Positions 27,017 to 35,662 are shown, counted from the first letter of the stretch. The stretch: DNA of 64,000 nt from Microscilla marina ATCC 23134 (GCF_000169175.1 NZ_AAWS01000014.1:124001-188000), one strand, 5' to 3'. A program made the numbers and translations. The notes: generated by a model not told the origin, from the sequence alone.

Positions 27017-27024
27017 TATTTTTG
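27017..27024 (+). promoter_or_regulatory. Candidate -7 promoter element of lipoprotein gene
   Basis: TATTTTTG matches TAnnTTTG and ends 29 bases before the ATG at 27054. Its position inside the longer open frame supports the downstream start. Confidence 0.45.
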
Positions 27025-27053
27025 CTTTGATATATTTAAAATTTCGAGAAATT

Positions 27054-27464
27054 ATGAAAAAGAATTATTTTTCTTTATTACTAATGACCCTTGTTTGTGT
27101 TTTTGCTTTTACAGCTTGCAAAAAAGGTGGTGACAATGATCCAGGCACAACTGATTTACTAGTTGCTAAGCAACCCTGGACAGTTTCAAAAGTGACTGAC
27201 CAAAACAATACGGAGGTTACTACCTTTCAGGGTAAAACAGTGACCTTCAGTTCTGACGGTTCTTATACTCATACCTTAGGAAGCGCTACCGAATCAGGTA
27301 CTTACACTGTTACTGGCAGTACTATTACTTTTACTCCTGCCAGTGGTACAGCTTACGCAAGTAGCTTTTCTGATGTAAACGCTACTTCGACTGAGCTAAC
27401 TTTCAAAATGACCGTTGAGAGCACCAAAACAGGTACTACTACCTACTCAGTCACCATGCAGTAG
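27054..27464 (+). CDS. Lipocalin-like lipoprotein
   Basis: Using the ATG at 27054 the product is 136 residues with a lipoprotein signal ending CVFAFTAC (lipid-modified Cys near residue 21) and a KKGGDNDPGTTD linker that may favour outer-membrane export. The rest is a small beta barrel: WTVSKVTDQNNTEVTTFQGKTVTFSSDGSYTHT, ESGTYTVTGSTITFTP and a terminal strand. It resembles lipocalin-like domains common in Bacteroidota lipoproteins of unknown ligand. Single gene with its own -7 element and terminator. Confidence 0.75.
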   Translation: MKKNYFSLLLMTLVCVFAFTACKKGGDNDPGTTDLLVAKQPWTVSKVTDQNNTEVTTFQGKTVTFSSDGSYTHTLGSATESGTYTVTGSTITFTPASGTAYASSFSDVNATSTELTFKMTVESTKTGTTTYSVTMQ

Positions 27465-27485
27465 TGTGAGCGATATATTATATAT

Positions 27486-27523
27486 AAAACGTCTTTTGTG
27501 AGATACTCAAAAGACGTTTTTTT
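27486..27523. terminator. Convergent bidirectional terminator
   Basis: Perfect 13-bp stem AAAACGTCTTTTG (27486-27498) with its complement at 27508-27520, a 9-base loop and T-runs. It separates the lipoprotein gene from the end of the reverse-strand kinase operon at 27551. Confidence 0.9.
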
Positions 27524-27550
27524 ATGCTGCGTATTCAACAATCCTACAGA

Positions 27551-29218
27551 TCAATTCTCTTCTTCTTTTTTTTCTTGGGCTGTTTTAATTTCCTCAGCAA
27601 TCTTTTTAATTTTCTGGTTGAGTGAGTCTAGCTGAGCAGGTGGGTTTAGGTCTTGTGGGTTTGCCGACTTTCGTATGCATTGAAAGCGAGCAGCTTCTAT
27701 GTTACGTTTTATCTTAAAAGTAACTGGTACTTTGGGTTCTTTAGCTAAGTCGCCGTACTTGTGTACATATTCTTCCAACTCAGCTCCGGCGGCATTAAAG
27801 TACTTTATAGCAATCACTACATCCTTAAACTTTACATCTGAGCGATTGTTTACCAAAGTAACTTCTACCGTCATTCCTTCGGCAAGCTCGTCTTCTTCGA
27901 GTAGTCTGCCATCTACTACTAGTCCTCTCATCAACGAATCGGCACGTTTTCGCTGGATTGTTTTTAGTGTGTCCTGCAAAAGTTTTTTGATTGAATTCAG
28001 ACTATCAATGACAGCTTCTTGTGCCTCAAGCTTTTTTTTCTTCTCTTCGTCCTCTTTATCTTTTTCCTTGTCTTCCTCTTTTGTCTTGTTCTGATCTTCT
28101 ACTGTTTTGGGATCTTTCTTTACCACTTCCTGATCCTTGCCCGTAGTGTTTTTTCGGTTATCGGCTATGCCTTTTTTAGGGGCACCATCTCCCATAAATT
28201 CACTGTAAATAACAAAGCCTACAAGCCCCACTAAAACAAAGATCAAGATATACAAAGGGGCATAAGAGACTCTTTTGGGGCGGGTATTTTTGTTCCTCTG
28301 TTTTTGACTGGCAGCACTGGTATTACGTGCAACGGCATCTGTAGCCTTTACTTGGGTAGGCCTTAAGTTTTGTGATTGACTGGTAGTATCTCCTGTGGCC
28401 TCTTCTTGTTTGAGCAATGCTTCTTTAAAATCAGCGCAACTCTGAAAACGTTGTGCTGGATCTTTTGCAGTGGCTTTGTCAATCAATTGTTGCATTCGTT
28501 CCGAAATGGTACCATCAAACTGCTTCAAAGGAGGCAAGGGGTCATTTACTATCTTATTGAACACATCAAACTCAGTAAGTTGAGTTTCGTCATAAGGCGC
28601 TTTTCCCGTAAGCATTTCAAACAAGGTAACCCCTAGCGAGTATACGTCAGTTCGTTGATCTATTTCTTTACCTTGTACTTGTTCAGGGCTCATGTACATC
28701 ACTGTACCTAGTTGAGCACCAGGTTTGGTCAGGTTGTTTTTGTTTTCTTTTAAAATTTTAGCAATCCCAAAGTCCAATACTTTGGCACCAGCATCTTGAG
28801 TGATAATAATGTTTGAGGGTTTTATATCGCGGTGAATCACGCCTTGTTTGTGGGCATACTCCATACCTGCCAATATAAGCGAAAAGTAATAACGAACTTG
28901 TTCTTCAGGAATGGGGCGTTTCTTAATAAACCTATCAAGTGCTTCGCCCTGTGCGTATTCCATAATTAGAAACAAGCCTTTTTCGTTTTCTAAGTAATCA
29001 TATAGAGTAATAATGTTGATATGCTGAAGGTTGGACAGTGTAGTTGCTTCTTGCCGAAAACGCTGTTTTACTTGCTCGTTGTTTACCAACAGTGGGTTAA
29101 GGGCTTTAATGGCTACTTTTCTGCCAAGCTGAGTATGGGTTGCTTGGTATACAGTTCCTACACCCCCTTCGCCTATGAGTGAATCTATATGATAATTAAG
29201 AATTTTTTCCCCGATCAT
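27551..29218 (-). CDS. Transmembrane serine/threonine protein kinase
   Basis: A 555-residue Hanks-type kinase. The glycine loop is GEGGVGTVY (residues 16-24), the ATP lysine is Lys38 in VAIK, the catalytic loop is HRDIKPSN (129-136) and the metal site DFG is 149-151, so it should be active. APE appears as SPE in YMSPEQVQGKEIDQRTDVYSLGV. After a Gln/Ser-rich linker a membrane span (LYILIFVLVGLVGFVIY, about 322-340) leads to a Lys/Glu-rich coiled coil and a periplasmic domain with a conserved Cys. It is the last gene of the reverse phosphosignalling cluster and is separated from the pseudokinase gene by a 233-base spacer that holds a MITE-like element. Confidence 0.95.
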   Translation of the reverse strand: MIGEKILNYHIDSLIGEGGVGTVYQATHTQLGRKVAIKALNPLLVNNEQVKQRFRQEATTLSNLQHINIITLYDYLENEKGLFLIMEYAQGEALDRFIKKRPIPEEQVRYYFSLILAGMEYAHKQGVIHRDIKPSNIIITQDAGAKVLDFGIAKILKENKNNLTKPGAQLGTVMYMSPEQVQGKEIDQRTDVYSLGVTLFEMLTGKAPYDETQLTEFDVFNKIVNDPLPPLKQFDGTISERMQQLIDKATAKDPAQRFQSCADFKEALLKQEEATGDTTSQSQNLRPTQVKATDAVARNTSAASQKQRNKNTRPKRVSYAPLYILIFVLVGLVGFVIYSEFMGDGAPKKGIADNRKNTTGKDQEVVKKDPKTVEDQNKTKEEDKEKDKEDEEKKKKLEAQEAVIDSLNSIKKLLQDTLKTIQRKRADSLMRGLVVDGRLLEEDELAEGMTVEVTLVNNRSDVKFKDVVIAIKYFNAAGAELEEYVHKYGDLAKEPKVPVTFKIKRNIEAARFQCIRKSANPQDLNPPAQLDSLNQKIKKIAEEIKTAQEKKEEEN

Positions 29219-29254
29219 TACATAATAAAGTTTAAAGTGCTTTTAGTTGGGTTT

Positions 29255-29365
29255 AGAGTATGTTTAAAGCGTTCGTTTATAGGAAGTTTTCGTGTTAGAT
29301 GCATCAAACCGAGTGCTGTTTCACCTTTGAAAATAAGACAACAAACTAATTTTTAAACATACTCT
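29255..29365. mobile_element. MITE-like element with 14-bp terminal inverted repeats
   Basis: The ends AGAGTATGTTTAAA (29255-29268) and TTTAAACATACTCT (29352-29365) are perfect inverted repeats around a 111-bp non-coding element. The inside (29311-29354, GAGTGCTGTTTCACC... AATTTTT) recurs in altered form at 36562-36601. The ends resemble those of the element at 49813-49974. It sits between kinase and pseudokinase genes and may influence the transcript. Confidence 0.65.
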
Positions 29366-29451
29366 TATCTTATGATGCCTGAAATAAATATACCTCACCT
29401 CTGTAGTTTTCATAACGAAACAACTGAAGTGAGGCAAGTCATTTATGAGGG

Positions 29452-30924
29452 TTAATATCTGGGAGCATTTAATGGAATCACCAATTCTTTTCCTTCATAA
29501 ATAGGTTTCTCTTCTTCTATCAACATCCCTTGTTCGTCGTATTGTCGCTTCGCATTTGCCAGCGAAATTCCATTAGCATATAGAATTATTTTTGGGTTGA
29601 TACGATATTTACGGGATACGTGATAAATATTTTCGTTTGCTTTCAGTTTATAAATGTCACGCACCAATATTTTTAACCCAGTACGAGGGCGAATTTTATC
29701 AGTACGTTTTATATCATTCATTTTTTCAAGGGTTTCTAAAGGTACATAATACCTTTTTGCCAACCATTCGAGGGTTTCACCATAGCCTGCTTTATGAATA
29801 AATACCTTAGTGCTGTCATTTGCTTTACCCATGGTCATACGGCGAATACTGTCACTCACTCGTTGCGCTTTGTTGGCTCTCTTGATAGAGTCTTGCATAG
29901 AGCGAATAGAGCTGGTATCCTGGATATTGAATACTACTGCTGTATTGACAAACTTTTTGGTGTTGTCTTTGGCGTAATTGTAAATAAGCATAACACCCAC
30001 CAACCCTATGAGAATATACAAAGGTAAATTTACCACCTTTACATCTTCAGCATAAACTTCAGGTTCTTCTTCCAGATCGTCAGGATAAACAGCAGGAGTA
30101 GGGTTGGTTTTGGTTGAGTTAAGCGATTCTGTATGTTTTTTCAACGCCTCTATAAACTCTTCCAGTGTCGCAAAACGTTGTGCCGGGTCTTTTGCTAAAG
30201 ACTTTTGCAGTATGTTTGTCAACCCAGCACTAGTGTTTTTCAGAGGCAAAGGAGTTTGAATAATATCTTTTTGTAGTTGAGCAAGTGTTTTTCCTTCGTA
30301 AGGTTGATTGCCATGCAACATAAAGTGAAAAATCACTGCCAATGCGTATACATCACTTGCTTGGTTAGTGGCTTGTCCACGGGCTTGTTCAGGGCTGATA
30401 TAAGCTGCCAATTCTACATTCTGTAGTTTTAAATTTTCGGTTAAAAAAACATTGCTCAAAGCTGATGCTAGCAATTTTACTTCTTGGTCTTGAGACACAA
30501 AAATATGATTGGGGCTGATAGCACCATTGATCAATTGGTTTTGGTGTGCATACTGGTAGGCTTCCAGTATTTTCATAAACAGAGTTATTGCCTCTGTTTC
30601 TTTCATTGCACCCTGGCGATAAATATGGTGAGTAAGCGAATAGTCTTCCAGATACTCATATATTAGGTAAAGATCATCGCCTTGCTCCAGGCAATCATAC
30701 AAAGTGGCAATATAGGGGTGTTGTACAGCGGCAAGTTTTTTTACTTCTTCCATAAAAGAAGCCTTTGCCTCAGGGTTATAGTCCAGTAATGGGTTAAGGG
30801 TTTTAATCAAGACTTTTTTGGGAAACTGAATGTGTGTACCCACGTAAGAACGAAAGACCTGATTCTCCTGGACTAATTCTTCTATGCGGTAGTTTAATAT
30901 GTTGTTGTTATTATTCTCGCCCAT
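29452..30924 (-). CDS. Membrane pseudokinase with periplasmic LysM domain
   Basis: The protein has kinase architecture but has lost catalysis. Counting from the upstream TTG at 30945, the glycine loop is absent, HRD is replaced by NGA (140-142) and DFG by ASA (160-162), and the catalytic Asn and Lys are His and Ser. The VAIK-type lysine is kept (Lys48), so nucleotide binding may remain. A membrane span follows (LPLYILIGLVGVMLIY), then a periplasmic LysM domain (HKAGYGETLEWLAKRYYVPLETLEKMNDI...KILV) that should bind peptidoglycan, and a second LysM-like module. I prefer the ATG at 30924 because the TTG lies inside a TATTTTTG promoter-like box. It probably regulates the neighbouring active kinase. 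Confidence 0.88.
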   Translation of the reverse strand: MGENNNNNILNYRIEELVQENQVFRSYVGTHIQFPKKVLIKTLNPLLDYNPEAKASFMEEVKKLAAVQHPYIATLYDCLEQGDDLYLIYEYLEDYSLTHHIYRQGAMKETEAITLFMKILEAYQYAHQNQLINGAISPNHIFVSQDQEVKLLASALSNVFLTENLKLQNVELAAYISPEQARGQATNQASDVYALAVIFHFMLHGNQPYEGKTLAQLQKDIIQTPLPLKNTSAGLTNILQKSLAKDPAQRFATLEEFIEALKKHTESLNSTKTNPTPAVYPDDLEEEPEVYAEDVKVVNLPLYILIGLVGVMLIYNYAKDNTKKFVNTAVVFNIQDTSSIRSMQDSIKRANKAQRVSDSIRRMTMGKANDSTKVFIHKAGYGETLEWLAKRYYVPLETLEKMNDIKRTDKIRPRTGLKILVRDIYKLKANENIYHVSRKYRINPKIILYANGISLANAKRQYDEQGMLIEEEKPIYEGKELVIPLNAPRY

Positions 30925-30942
30925 TACATTTTGGTTTAAAAG

Positions 30943-30950
30943 CAAAAATA
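30943..30950 (-). promoter_or_regulatory. Candidate internal promoter of the pseudokinase gene
   Basis: TATTTTTG on the reverse strand fits the -7 consensus and ends 18 bases before the ATG at 30924. No clear -33 TTG is present, so it may be only a partial or internal promoter. Confidence 0.35.
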
Positions 30951-31024
30951 CAACTTATTTTTATAACGCTGACTTTTAGCTTTCTAAATTTTACTTGGTA
31001 GAAGTAAATTGGATACTTCTCTGT

Positions 31025-32644
31025 TTATTGTTTTAATTTTGCTGATTCTTCGGCAATGGTTTTCTGTGCTTTTTGTTTCAAGTCATCTAGTTTATCTATC
31101 ACCTTTTTGGGATTTTCTTTAGGTACAATTAACTTCTTAATATTCTTTGTTTCAATTTCATCGGCAGACTTTAGCCCGTTTACCTCCAGTATCCACTCAA
31201 GTTTTGAGCCCTGCTCTTCGGCCAACTTTTTTAAGTCCTTGGTTTTTTCTGTTACCTGCACCGTGATGTGGTTAAACTTATTACGTAAACTGTCTAATTT
31301 AAGTAAAGTATTGTTCAAGGATTTTTGGGTAGAATTAATGAAATCCTGGGCATCTTTTATCCGCTTTTTTGCTGCATTGTATTTGTTTTTGGCGTTGTTA
31401 ATAGTTTCTTCCCCATCTTGCCACAGCCTCTTTGTTTTGTCTACAATACCTGTATTTATAATGCCCTCTTTCACAGCGTATTTATATAACCATTGAGCTC
31501 CATAGAACACCACTATTACCAATACCAGCCTGCCCAATACCTGCATAATAGGAGAGTCTATGTCTAGCCTAAAGCCTGATCCTCTGTTGCGGCGTTTTCG
31601 TGCACCACGACTATCTTGATAGTCTTCCTCGTCATCTTCATCACGATCGTAGTCACGTTTAGCGTGAGGTCCTTTTCCTTTTGGACTAGGTGTTTTTGGA
31701 GTAGGAGGGTAGGTTTCTGGTTCAGGTGATGGTATAAAGTCAGAAGATGTACCTTGCGATATATCTTCTGGTGAAAAATCATTAAATCCAGCGTTTATAT
31801 CATCGGCAGAAGATGTATCAGAAAAATCACTGGTAGGTGGTGGGTTATTAATAAGCGTACCGCCTAATACACTCTTTTGCTCACCTGAGTTAAATTTATG
31901 CTTTTCAGGCAAGTTATAAAACTCAATTAATTGTACAGTAGTATTGTCATAACCTCCCAGGTTGTTTGCCATCTGTACCAGTTTTATAGCCTTGTGCTCT
32001 ACATCTATCGGAGAGTTAAGTGTACCTTCTATACTTTTGTCGTGCACCAAGCCATTGAGCCCGTCGGTACAAAGTAAAAATATATCGTTTTTGTTAGGTA
32101 TAATAGGCGAAAAAGACACTTCTACTTCTGTTACAGGTTGGGTACCCAATGCTCGTAACAATTCGTTGCGACGGGGGTGAGTTTCAGCTTCTTCATCACT
32201 TATTACCCCCTGGTCTACCAAAGCTTGCACAAACGAATGGTCTTTAGTTACCCTGGATATGCCGCCTTGGTTTAAACGATAAAGGCGACTGTCGCCTACA
32301 TGCCCATAGTATACCTGATCATTACGCACCAACATTAACACACAAGTGGTGCCCATTCCTTGCATTCCGGGGGCTTTCTGAGCTGCTTGAAAAATCTGTT
32401 GGTTAGCATATTGTATTGCCTGACTGATAGCTTCTATGGGATTAGGGTAGTATTGGTGTTGAAAAAAGGTTTTGATGCTGTTTACAGCCATCCGCGAAGC
32501 TGTAGAGCCTCCAGCAGCGCCGCCCATGCCATCACACACCACAAAAACATATCCATTGGAGGTTTCATAATACCCCATAGAATCTTCGTTTTGCTTTCGT
32601 ACATGCCCTATATCGGTATGGCTACCAAAATGAAAGTTTTTCAT
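31025..32644 (-). CDS. PP2C-type phosphatase with membrane span and periplasmic LysM-like module
   Basis: Residues 1-243 form a Stp1-like PP2C metal-dependent phosphatase (DIGHVRKQNEDS, DGMGGAAGG at 38-46, GHVGDSRLYRL, LLCTDGLNGLV, NNLGGYDNTTVQLI). A long acidic, proline-rich linker follows, then one membrane span (about 370-388). Outside lies a coiled coil (400-470) and a half-LysM-like motif (LAEEQGSKLEWILEVNGL...LIVP). It would remove phosphate from Ser/Thr on kinase and FHA partners. The outer LysM-like part parallels the pseudokinase and suggests that cell-wall state tunes the phosphatase. It follows the VWA-FHA gene by 26 bases in the same operon. Confidence 0.92.
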   Translation of the reverse strand: MKNFHFGSHTDIGHVRKQNEDSMGYYETSNGYVFVVCDGMGGAAGGSTASRMAVNSIKTFFQHQYYPNPIEAISQAIQYANQQIFQAAQKAPGMQGMGTTCVLMLVRNDQVYYGHVGDSRLYRLNQGGISRVTKDHSFVQALVDQGVISDEEAETHPRRNELLRALGTQPVTEVEVSFSPIIPNKNDIFLLCTDGLNGLVHDKSIEGTLNSPIDVEHKAIKLVQMANNLGGYDNTTVQLIEFYNLPEKHKFNSGEQKSVLGGTLINNPPPTSDFSDTSSADDINAGFNDFSPEDISQGTSSDFIPSPEPETYPPTPKTPSPKGKGPHAKRDYDRDEDDEEDYQDSRGARKRRNRGSGFRLDIDSPIMQVLGRLVLVIVVFYGAQWLYKYAVKEGIINTGIVDKTKRLWQDGEETINNAKNKYNAAKKRIKDAQDFINSTQKSLNNTLLKLDSLRNKFNHITVQVTEKTKDLKKLAEEQGSKLEWILEVNGLKSADEIETKNIKKLIVPKENPKKVIDKLDDLKQKAQKTIAEESAKLKQ

Positions 32645-32670
32645 ATCGTTATAACGTTCCTTCCATCTGT

Positions 32671-34344
32671 TTAAATATGAAATTTAAGGTTTGCCGCACC
32701 TAATTTAATCATATCTCCAGATTTTAAAATTGTTCTTGACACCCGTGAGCCATTTACAAAAGTACCGTTGGTACTGCCCAGGTCGGTGAGGTAAAAACTA
32801 CCTTTTTCTATGGTAATGGTAGCGTGTTGTCCTGATACTGTTTGAGTAGGTATGGTGATGTCATTGTCTTCTGAGCGTCCAATAAACATTTTAGGTTTAT
32901 TGAGCGAAAAGCTATGACTAAAGCTCCCCGCCGAAACCATCAAGGTGGGTGCACCACCGCCACCAGAGATAACGGTACGTTTCATGTCGAACTTAGGGTC
33001 AACCGGGGTTGGCTGATGGTTTTGTGCGTTGAGTTGCTGAGCCCTTACTTGTTCCTGCAAGCGAATGTTTTGTTCTTCAAGCGATTTAAGGCGTTGGTCA
33101 GTTGCGGCACTTTGTTTGGCTGATTCCTCCTGTTGTTTTCTAATCATTGCCTCCTGTTTTTGGCGTTGAGCAGCTTCAGCCGCCATTCTTGCCTGTTCAG
33201 CGGCTTCAGCTTCTTCTTCGGCTGCAATGCGTTCTTCTTCGGCACGTCGCACATTGCGGCTGTGCACAAACCACACCAATATGCCCAGCAAAGCGCCTGC
33301 TGCAATGATGATAAAAATACCGTACTTACGGAAAAAATTACCACCCGTATTTGGGCGCAAAGGTGAAAAGTAAGTGACCCGTTTGCTCTCGTTTTTATAG
33401 CGAATTTCAAAGCTATGTTCGTTTCCGTCAGCTGCTGCTTCAGTGTCAAAGGTAAGCATTACGTTAATGCCTTGGTTTTCTATGATCTCTTCCCTGATAG
33501 AGAAAAAATCGCTGATGGCGCGTTGAATTTCGCTGGAAGTTTTCACTATTCTACTTCTTTCACCTTTGGGTATCCCTTCAAATTCTACAGTAGTACTAAT
33601 GCGACTTAAGTCATCGGGAGGCTTGTTGTCTAATTGGTAAGTAACCGAATAGACAGGAATTTTAAAGTGATTAGCCCTTTTGATGCATTCAGTAGAACTG
33701 AATGAGCTTCCTTTGTTTTTACCTGCCGACAATACCATCAATATTTTTTGCCCTTCCAACTCGGTTTCATCCAGTACCTCAAGAGCATGATAAATAGAGG
33801 CGTGTACTTTAGATACAGGAGTACTGCTGGTATCTTGGTGGGCTACAATCTTATCTTGGATTGCTTCAGTAAAGTATGCAAAGTTATTGGTGAAGTCTGG
33901 CGACAAATAAGAGAGTTTGTCACTATCAGAAAAGTAGGCAATTTGAATTTTATCGTCAGGTGTAAGTACCCCCAGGCTATTGGTCAGGGCACGCTTTACA
34001 CTAGCAATAGGGTTGCCGTTCATTACTGCTGATGCGTCTATCAAAAACAGGATCGCCCGATTTTTCTTTTTAGCAGCACTATCTTTTTTTTCGGGAGCTG
34101 CCAGGTTAAAAGAAATAGGTTCGGTAGGGTTTTTCTCATCTAATACTTTAAAGTCGTCTTTTACGGCTTTATCAGCACCTACCAGTTGTAACTCTACTTT
34201 TAACTCAGGAAAAGCCGCAGTATCTATTTTTGTAACATTGATACGTTGAGCATACGATTGCGAACTGAGTAGACCAAAGCCTGCCACTAACCAAAGAAGG
34301 CAAGCATACTTCTTAAGCACGTTTTTCATCATTGTAAATTCCAT
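32671..34344 (-). CDS. VWA-TM-FHA signalling protein
   Basis: The 557-residue protein has a signal peptide (VLKKYACLLWLVAGFGLLSS; ATGs at codons 1, 5 and 6 are alternatives). A von Willebrand A domain spans residues 95-285; its metal site reads DASAV, so the third MIDAS serine is lost. A periplasmic tail and one membrane span (342-360) follow. The cytoplasmic part is an Ala/Glu/Gln coiled coil (365-445), the motif KRTVISGGGG (Thr457), and an FHA domain (485-557: Arg490, SGQH 504-507, STNGTF), which reads phosphothreonine. It joins an outside sensor to inside phospho-reading. It lies 26 bases before the phosphatase and 14 bases after the zinc-FHA gene. Confidence 0.93.
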   Translation of the reverse strand: MEFTMMKNVLKKYACLLWLVAGFGLLSSQSYAQRINVTKIDTAAFPELKVELQLVGADKAVKDDFKVLDEKNPTEPISFNLAAPEKKDSAAKKKNRAILFLIDASAVMNGNPIASVKRALTNSLGVLTPDDKIQIAYFSDSDKLSYLSPDFTNNFAYFTEAIQDKIVAHQDTSSTPVSKVHASIYHALEVLDETELEGQKILMVLSAGKNKGSSFSSTECIKRANHFKIPVYSVTYQLDNKPPDDLSRISTTVEFEGIPKGERSRIVKTSSEIQRAISDFFSIREEIIENQGINVMLTFDTEAAADGNEHSFEIRYKNESKRVTYFSPLRPNTGGNFFRKYGIFIIIAAGALLGILVWFVHSRNVRRAEEERIAAEEEAEAAEQARMAAEAAQRQKQEAMIRKQQEESAKQSAATDQRLKSLEEQNIRLQEQVRAQQLNAQNHQPTPVDPKFDMKRTVISGGGGAPTLMVSAGSFSHSFSLNKPKMFIGRSEDNDITIPTQTVSGQHATITIEKGSFYLTDLGSTNGTFVNGSRVSRTILKSGDMIKLGAANLKFHI

Positions 34345-34358
34345 TAGTTAAAAGTTTA

Positions 34359-35039
34359 TTAGGCAATACTTCTGAATTTGAAAATGGTTTCTCCTATACG
34401 TATCACATCACCATCTTTGAGCGTACCTTCTTCTACAAATATATCATTGATAAAGGTTCCATTGGTAGAAAACTCATCCCTGAATTTGAAGTGCCCCATG
34501 CGGTGTAATATGGTCAAGTGTTTACCTGATACTGCCTGATCGCCTGAAATACTAATGTCACAAGCACCATCGGCACCTATAATATTGCGTCCTTCATATA
34601 ATTTAAAATCTACCCCATTTTCGTCTATAGTAAAAGACACCAACCAGCCTACCATTTTACGTCCCTGTTGCTGGGGTACTTGTGGAAAGTTGGGTTGTGG
34701 GTCAAATCCTCCGCCTCCACCAAAAATCTGAGTGCGACTTAAATCTCCCCCTCCACCGCCAGAGTTGCCAAAAATCTCGGTTTGAGGCGAGCCTCCTCCA
34801 AACATACCTCCTCCTCCGCCAGTGTCAAGCTTGGTTTTGTCTAAACCACCAAAGCCACCCCCTTGGCCAGGATTAAAGTCGCTGTCATCGTCAAAACCCT
34901 GATTGCCCATGTTAGGCATAGAAGGAGGCATTTCCTGAACATTGCCGCCACCCTGTCCATCTTCGCAATAGGGGCATTCGTCAAGGTTAGATGGAAAAAA
35001 GTAGCCGTTATCGCAGCCACAAGGTTTAAATTCGCTCAT
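34359..35039 (-). CDS. Zinc-ribbon FHA domain protein
   Basis: This 226-residue cytoplasmic protein heads the reverse phosphosignalling operon. The N-terminal CGC...CPYC arrangement (Cys7, Cys9, Cys22, Cys25) looks like a small zinc ribbon. A Gly-rich low-complexity linker (30-125) contains three Thr motifs, DKTKLD (Thr69), PQTEIFG (Thr87) and SRTQIFG (Thr103), each followed by a run of Gly. The C-terminal FHA domain (about 150-226, SGKH at 171-174, STNGTF) recognises phosphothreonine. The layout, a phosphorylatable tail before an FHA domain, is known from GarA/OdhI-type switches, so self-binding upon phosphorylation is plausible (inference). Confidence 0.9.
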   Translation of the reverse strand: MSEFKPCGCDNGYFFPSNLDECPYCEDGQGGGNVQEMPPSMPNMGNQGFDDDSDFNPGQGGGFGGLDKTKLDTGGGGGMFGGGSPQTEIFGNSGGGGGDLSRTQIFGGGGGFDPQPNFPQVPQQQGRKMVGWLVSFTIDENGVDFKLYEGRNIIGADGACDISISGDQAVSGKHLTILHRMGHFKFRDEFSTNGTFINDIFVEEGTLKDGDVIRIGETIFKFRSIA

Positions 35040-35080
35040 AGTTTTAAATCATTAATTGGTCTTTGATTGCGTAGGTGTTA

Positions 35081-35332
35081 TCTAGTACTCTGGACACTAC
35101 ATAAGTAAAGCGCTATTTCACGCCTTTTGTTCACTAGCTTCTCTTAAAAACCGATAGCTACAGCTTCGCTGTGCTGAGCTCTGCCACAGGCTAAATATCC
35201 CATAGCTACGGCTTAGTTCCCTGCGGGATAAATTTTGAAGATCGTCAGTAACCAAAACCGAGCTTTTCGCGAGCTCAACGTAGTTAATCCATCAAAATTT
35301 CTACTTTACCTACTTAGAAGCCAGAGTACTAG
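35081..35332. repeat. Dispersed element with conserved ends, copy B (reverse)
   Basis: The same element as copy A at 22.4 kb but in the opposite direction and longer, about 250 bp. It starts TCTAGTACTCTGGACACTAC and ends TACTTTACCTACTTAGAAGC plus CAGAGTACTAG. Inside lie several short hairpins including GATAGCTACAGCTTCGCTGTGC and CCATAGCTACGG. It fills much of the spacer upstream of the FHA operon and could affect its promoter. Confidence 0.65.
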
Positions 35333-35662
35333 TGCATTAGGGATTAAATAAGTCGCCAAATAATATGTGAGTAACTTAGTCCCTGATGCACTAGTAGCAA
35401 GCTTCAAGCGACAAGCAATGAAGTCTTATTTATTTTTAACCTCTTTGCAAAGCAATAAAAATAGACACTTTTTATACTATGTATACTTGAAGCTTGTTGC
35501 TAGATGCTTGTAACTAAATATAATTCAAATTAATTGAAAAAATCAGATTTTAAAAGCTTTCAATTGTTTTAGGTAGTTTAGGCAAAGTTCAAGGCTCATT
35601 TAAATTTTGTCTTGGCAGTGAGGTATTGTGGGTTAGATCGCTATCAGCTTTTACCATTGATG
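35333..35662. other. Gene-free spacer upstream of the FHA operon
   Basis: The remainder of the spacer holds facing copies of CAAGCTTCAAGC/GAAGCTTGTTGC strings (35395-35415 and 35489-35505), similar to the purK spacer repeats, but no gene or clear terminator for purE. Confidence 0.4.

Noticed and set aside
30924-30945. TTG start adding 7 residues to the pseudokinase
   Set aside because: The TTG is part of a promoter-like TATTTTTG, and the ATG at 30924 starts the same kind of N-terminus as the neighbouring kinase.
27551-35039. Type VI secretion locus
   Set aside because: Kinase, phosphatase and FHA genes recall the T6SS TPP pathway, but no Tss/Hcp/VgrG/ClpV gene is in the window.
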